Assembly (NCBI GenBank): GCA_018303105.1
Contig: JAGVYU010000001.1
Coordinates: forward strand, 1 to 40,862
Reading direction: 5' to 3'
Source of the DNA: Candidatus Woesearchaeota archaeon
GTDB taxonomy: Archaea; Nanobdellota; Nanobdellia; Woesearchaeales; JAGVYU01
DNA: 40,862 bases
Shown here: piece by piece, positions 35,746 through 40,862 of the stretch
Numbering within the stretch: position 1 is the first letter of the stretch
Layout of the letters: every line of letters starts with the position of its first letter
The notes under the pieces: generated by a model
The model's database searches: none
Told to the model about the DNA's origin: nothing
The model's input: the letters and a program-made list of their open reading frames with translations, nothing else
Translations under genes and position numbers: made by a program

Positions 35746-36145
35746 GCTCTCCCGTTACGACGGGGCATCGCACGCTTGTAAAGAAACTTCTGGCAACTTC
35801 TTCAAGTGTTCGCCCTTCAAGGGGCCTCACTCGAAGCACGCTCTTTGTATTTGCCAAGGACATATCGGAATGGGCATAGATGACGGGGTGATACGATCCT
35901 TCACTGCTGATAGCGGTTATTGCTTCGTGTGCTTTGAGAACACTAACACATGCATCCCCCAGCTTTTCTTTGTCCATGCAGATGATGATGTGATCGGGTT
36001 TAGTTTGTATTATTGTCCGGTCCAAAGTTTCATACGGCACGACACGAATGTCTCCCTTGCAGCCCAACCGTTGAAAAATATCATATTCAGAAGCTGGCCT
36101 GTACGACGCAATGAGAATTTTGCAATGCTTGCAATCTTCTTCCAT
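35672..36145 (-). CDS. Hypothetical protein (receiver/Rossmann-like), convergently overlapping flpA
   Basis: 157 aa MEEDCKHCKILIASYRPASEYDIFQRLGCKG...; TATA-like tatatatata upstream of its start. Confidence 0.45.
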   Translation of the reverse strand: MEEDCKHCKILIASYRPASEYDIFQRLGCKGDIRVVPYETLDRTIIQTKPDHIIICMDKEKLGDACVSVLKAHEAITAISSEGSYHPVIYAHSDMSLANTKSVLRVRPLEGRTLEEVARSFFTSVRCPVVTGELTGSCTKTDSDPSPAGQVPYSQQP

Positions 36146-36178
36146 TTTGGCACTCTGAGCTATTGATATATATATACT

Positions 36179-36271
36179 TTATTGCACAGAGACGTAGCAT
36201 CGCTTGCATACATCGCTTGGCTTCAGCACACGGTGCGCTCCGCATTTCTCGCATTTTCCTGTTTTTGGCAT
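36179..36271 (-). CDS. 30-aa zinc-ribbon microprotein
   Basis: Reads MPKTGKCEKCGAHRVLKPSDVCKRCYVSVQ* (CxxC...CxxC); not in the supplied ORF track because of length. Confidence 0.55.
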   Translation of the reverse strand: MPKTGKCEKCGAHRVLKPSDVCKRCYVSVQ

Positions 36272-36287
36272 GGTTATTCCTCCTTAT

Positions 36288-36626
36288 TTATCCAACGTGT
36301 TGAAAGAAGTGGCGTGCAAACTCTTCAAGTGCTGAAATGCTGGCTGGCTGATGCTGAATTTGTCGGCATATCCGAGGTTTGTCAATTGTGGTTATCACCG
36401 TATGTGCTAAATCGTTTCCGTCAAAGCGGTGGTCATCATGTGGTTTCGGTCGAGATGCCGGGACTCTAATCGATTTTACCATGAACTCAGCGACTTCCTG
36501 GAGATTTGCTCCAGTATTTTTCCACATGTCTATCCCTGAGCAAGATAACTTTGCAGTATAGCCCCCGGTATCTCTTCCCGCAATGTCGCGCAAACAGTAC
36601 TCTTCAACAACAATTTCGTAATCCAT
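36288..36626 (-). CDS. Hypothetical protein (112 aa)
   Basis: Complete ORF upstream of the 30-aa zinc ribbon on the same strand. Confidence 0.4.
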   Translation of the reverse strand: MDYEIVVEEYCLRDIAGRDTGGYTAKLSCSGIDMWKNTGANLQEVAEFMVKSIRVPASRPKPHDDHRFDGNDLAHTVITTIDKPRICRQIQHQPASISALEEFARHFFQHVG

Positions 36627-36806
36627 TTATGTACGCTCCTCCATAATTTCAAGTGTGCTAATGGAAATTACACCTCATTGAATGATAGAATGCGCCGTAA
36701 TTTAAAAAACTTACCATTATTAACCACCCCTAAGTAACAATATAATATACAATTCCTAGTAGAAAACACTCAAAGCCTTTAAAAACATAAAGCAAATTGA
36801 AATCAT

Positions 36807-38206
<1,400 letters not shown>

Positions 38207-38210
<4 letters not shown>

Positions 38211-38692
38211 TCAAACCGATCCAGTCTTGAAAACAGATGAGTGGTATGTTCATCGTCACAAATGTCCCTGGGTACTCCAGAATATCCAATTTTTCCCGGA
38301 TGTCCCATTGAGGGAAGTCGATCAAGCAAACACTGTGCGCCATCAGGCATCATCGTATCAAGAACCAAATAGACCTCTCCATCGCGGATGGGCAATAAGT
38401 TTTCTTCAAAGCAGAGTGCAAGCTCGTCAAAGGGTTCCCCCTGCAGCGCCGGAGGAATGATAAACAGTGTGCCATTTCTGTTGGGAACAACTCTGCTTAC
38501 AAATAAATCCTCAACAGGATAGCCGAATGCATGCAAAGCACGCAGCGCCGGTTCCCCATAGTGATGCAGAAGTTCAATCATCTCGAGTGGACGCACTCCA
38601 TATTCTGAGGCGAGGGTGTCAATGTGCGGTCTTGTGTATCCATGACGACGCACCTCCCGCGCAGTCTCTTCATCAAGGCTAAAGTGCATCAT
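38207..38692 (-). CDS. Hypothetical protein, paralogue 1 of tandem pair
   Basis: LFIIPPALQGEPFDELALCFEENLLPIRDGEVYLVLDTMMPDG...DDEHTTHLFSRLDR; 4-nt convergent overlap with cysS. Confidence 0.6.
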
Positions 38693-38699
38693 AAGTGCG

Positions 38700-39260
38700 C
38701 TAACATCCTTCTCTTGTAAAGGGATATCCAGCCCAAGAGACTCTGTAAGTCCTTCCTAGCGCTCGCGTGACTGCATGCTCATCTTCATGCCCGCCCTTGT
38801 ATGGATTATCACGATATCCCCCAAATATTACATGGGCTAGCGGGATCCGTCTCAGGGTAGCCCCGTCCTCCATAGCTCGTTCGAGACTGTCTAACACAAG
38901 CGCTTGTGGCTGCATAGTATCTACAAGGAAGTAAACGCCCGGACGAACTTGAAAGAGATTTTCCCGAACAGAAAGTGCAGCTTCGGTAATATCCTGAGGG
39001 GATACTGATGGCGCGACAATGTAGGCAATACCTTCGTTGTAAAAAAGCATAATCGCGTCTTTTGGAGCTTCGGGCGGCATGCTATCCAGTGAAACTGGCG
39101 CAATCGCCTTTCCGCGTGGTATAAGATTAAGCAATTCCCTGTGGGGATCGGTGGGTAGCTCTGATTCCGGTGTATTCAAATCAGCCATAGTTTGATAAGC
39201 AATGGCACCCCGAACACCTTCCTCTGGCCTCGGACTCAAAACGTGATGACTTCTTGGCAT
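38700..39260 (-). CDS. Hypothetical protein, paralogue 2 of tandem pair
   Basis: AYIVAPSVSPQDITEAALSVRENLFQVRPGVYFLVDTMQPQ...HEDEHAVTRALGRTYR; start at MPRSHH preceded by ggaggt SD-like sequence. Confidence 0.6.
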   Translation of the reverse strand: MPRSHHVLSPRPEEGVRGAIAYQTMADLNTPESELPTDPHRELLNLIPRGKAIAPVSLDSMPPEAPKDAIMLFYNEGIAYIVAPSVSPQDITEAALSVRENLFQVRPGVYFLVDTMQPQALVLDSLERAMEDGATLRRIPLAHVIFGGYRDNPYKGGHEDEHAVTRALGRTYRVSWAGYPFTREGC

Positions 39261-39332
39261 TTCTATACCTCCACACAAATTGATACGTTTCAAATCGTTA
39301 TGGAGTTTATAAACTTTCCTCATTTATATAAA

Positions 39333-40862
39333 TTATATAATCTTAGAGAACAACAGCGATCTCTCGATCTCTTCCCCATAACTAATCTTCTCTATATGAT
39401 GGGCGTTCTGTATGTCTTTTGCAACAGCCTCAAATCTTTTTGGCATCGTTAATCCCTTTACAGGATCCTTCAGGCTTTTTCCCGCGTCTTTCTTGACTTT
39501 CCAAACTGAGCTGTTCAATGCAATAATGTCATCACGTGTAAACGCGGCTTCGTGTTCCGGTTTTACGTCTGGAAATGCCTGGATGTGAACATCCTTGCCA
39601 TGCAATTTCTCATACAGAAGAGCAGTGATATACGGGATTATGGGAGAGAGGGCCTGCAACAGGAGTGTAAGACAGTGGTGCAGCGCGTAATGTGCAGAAT
39701 GTTGCTCTTCTTGCGAAAACGTATTCTCCTGATTGTATGCTCTTCCTTTCACCATTTCAACATAATGCGATGCGAATGTTTCCCAGAGGAAGTGCTTGAA
39801 TTGTATTGCGGGATTGTGGAAATCATAGCGTTCGTAATGTTCATCCGCTTTCTTGACTAACTCCTCAATCTCCCCAATGATCCACGCGTCTAAGGCGCAG
39901 AGTTTTTGCGGTTTCTTCGCTTGGGGAAACATGGAGATGAAGCGCGCGACATTCCAGAGCTTCGTGAGCGTTTTTCCCGCGCCTTCAATTCTTTCGGACG
40001 AGCATCTGAAGTCTGTTTTTTCAAGATTGCCTTCAACTGCGCTCCATAACCGGAAAGGTTCAGCCCCAAATTTGTTCAATACATCTTTGGGATCTATAAT
40101 GTTGCCTTTCGACTTCGACATTTTGTGCCCTTTCTCATCAACAATGTGATAATTGATCCATACGTCCTTGAAGATAAGCTTGTTCGTGAGCAAGTAATCC
40201 TTTAACACCGTGTAGTACAGCCATGTGCGTATGATCTCTTTCCCTTGTGGCCGCAGTGTACAAGGGGAGTGTTTTTCAAAGAAATTTGAATCCCGGGAAT
40301 ATTTCATAATATACAGGGGGGAGATCGAGCTGTCAAACCATGTGTCAAAAACTCTCTGGTCGCCAACAAATGCAGATCCCCCGCATTCAGGGCACTTTGT
40401 AATAGGCGCGGGATCTTTCCACGGCTGGTGGTACTTCCCTTTTGGAGGAATGATCGTCGCTCCGCAGCCTTTGCAATACCAAAGAGGAACTTCCGTCGCG
40501 TAATATCTTCTGCGGGAGATGGGCCAGTCAATGCTCACGGAGTTGATCCAGTCAAGCATGATCTGCCGTGATTCAGGCGCAAAGAAATTCATCTGTTGGG
40601 CAAGATCCGCCATCGTGTCTTTATACTCCACTTGCTTCACGTAGAACTCTTTTTGGGAGATGAATTCAATGGGATCCTTGCTGCGCTCGCAGATCGGCGT
40701 GCGATGGCTTCCTGTAGGGGTGACTTTGATGAGCAATCCTTCTTCCTCGAGCATTTCAACGATTTTTTTCCTTGCGTGCTTCACGGATAACCCTTCGAGG
40801 AATCCTGCCTGCGAATTCATCGTCCCTTCCATTGTTATCGCGATAACGGGCTCAAGCTGGTT
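39333..40862 (-). CDS. valS: Valyl-tRNA synthetase (C-terminal part; runs off the window end)
   Basis: CPECGGSAFVGDQRVFDTWFDSSISPLYI, DEKGHKMSKSKGNIIDPKDVLNKFGAEPFRLW; frame stays open upstream (..LEPVIAITMEGTMNSQ). Confidence 0.95.
   Translation of the reverse strand, partial: NQLEPVIAITMEGTMNSQAGFLEGLSVKHARKKIVEMLEEEGLLIKVTPTGSHRTPICERSKDPIEFISQKEFYVKQVEYKDTMADLAQQMNFFAPESRQIMLDWINSVSIDWPISRRRYYATEVPLWYCKGCGATIIPPKGKYHQPWKDPAPITKCPECGGSAFVGDQRVFDTWFDSSISPLYIMKYSRDSNFFEKHSPCTLRPQGKEIIRTWLYYTVLKDYLLTNKLIFKDVWINYHIVDEKGHKMSKSKGNIIDPKDVLNKFGAEPFRLWSAVEGNLEKTDFRCSSERIEGAGKTLTKLWNVARFISMFPQAKKPQKLCALDAWIIGEIEELVKKADEHYERYDFHNPAIQFKHFLWETFASHYVEMVKGRAYNQENTFSQEEQHSAHYALHHCLTLLLQALSPIIPYITALLYEKLHGKDVHIQAFPDVKPEHEAAFTRDDIIALNSSVWKVKKDAGKSLKDPVKGLTMPKRFEAVAKDIQNAHHIEKISYGEEIERSLLFSKII

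Overview
Archaeal chromosomal window. It encodes Nop5-fibrillarin, archaeal SecF/SecD, an OGG2-type glycosylase, ABCE1, an archaeal-type UMP kinase, and TATA-like AT-rich boxes sit before several starts. The reduced, metagenome-like gene set resembles a DPANN/Woesearchaeota-type genome, but that lineage call is inference. Housekeeping blocks: thioredoxin reductase C-terminus; 2-hydroxyacid dehydrogenase/Nth/Ogg; ABCE1; Lrp-like regulator; tRNA-Thr(CGT); MacB-like ABC exporter operon; SecF-SecD; paired SMR transporters; UMP kinase; UbiB-like kinase; Nop5-fibrillarin; CysRS; ValRS (partial). An AT-rich accessory stretch (~2.5-9.8 kb) carries an AbiE-like pair, a RelE/ParE-like pair, a Fic gene between 67-bp direct repeats, and a decayed P-loop kinase interrupted by a palindromic insertion. 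Most notable observations: (1) ABCE1 lacks exactly the four Cys that would ligate one of its two [4Fe-4S] clusters and keeps the four for the other; it also has a frame-breaking deletion in NBD2. (2) The 3' end of tRNA-Thr is reiterated at ~60-nt spacing, with hairpins whose arms co-vary between units. (3) The fic cassette repeats. (4) A ~106-nt multi-hairpin element lies between 15-bp direct repeats just upstream of nop5-fibrillarin. (5) The pyrH gene is broken by a deletion and by a perfect 34-bp tandem duplication. No CRISPR array or rRNA was seen. All calls come from reading the sequence; no database search was run.
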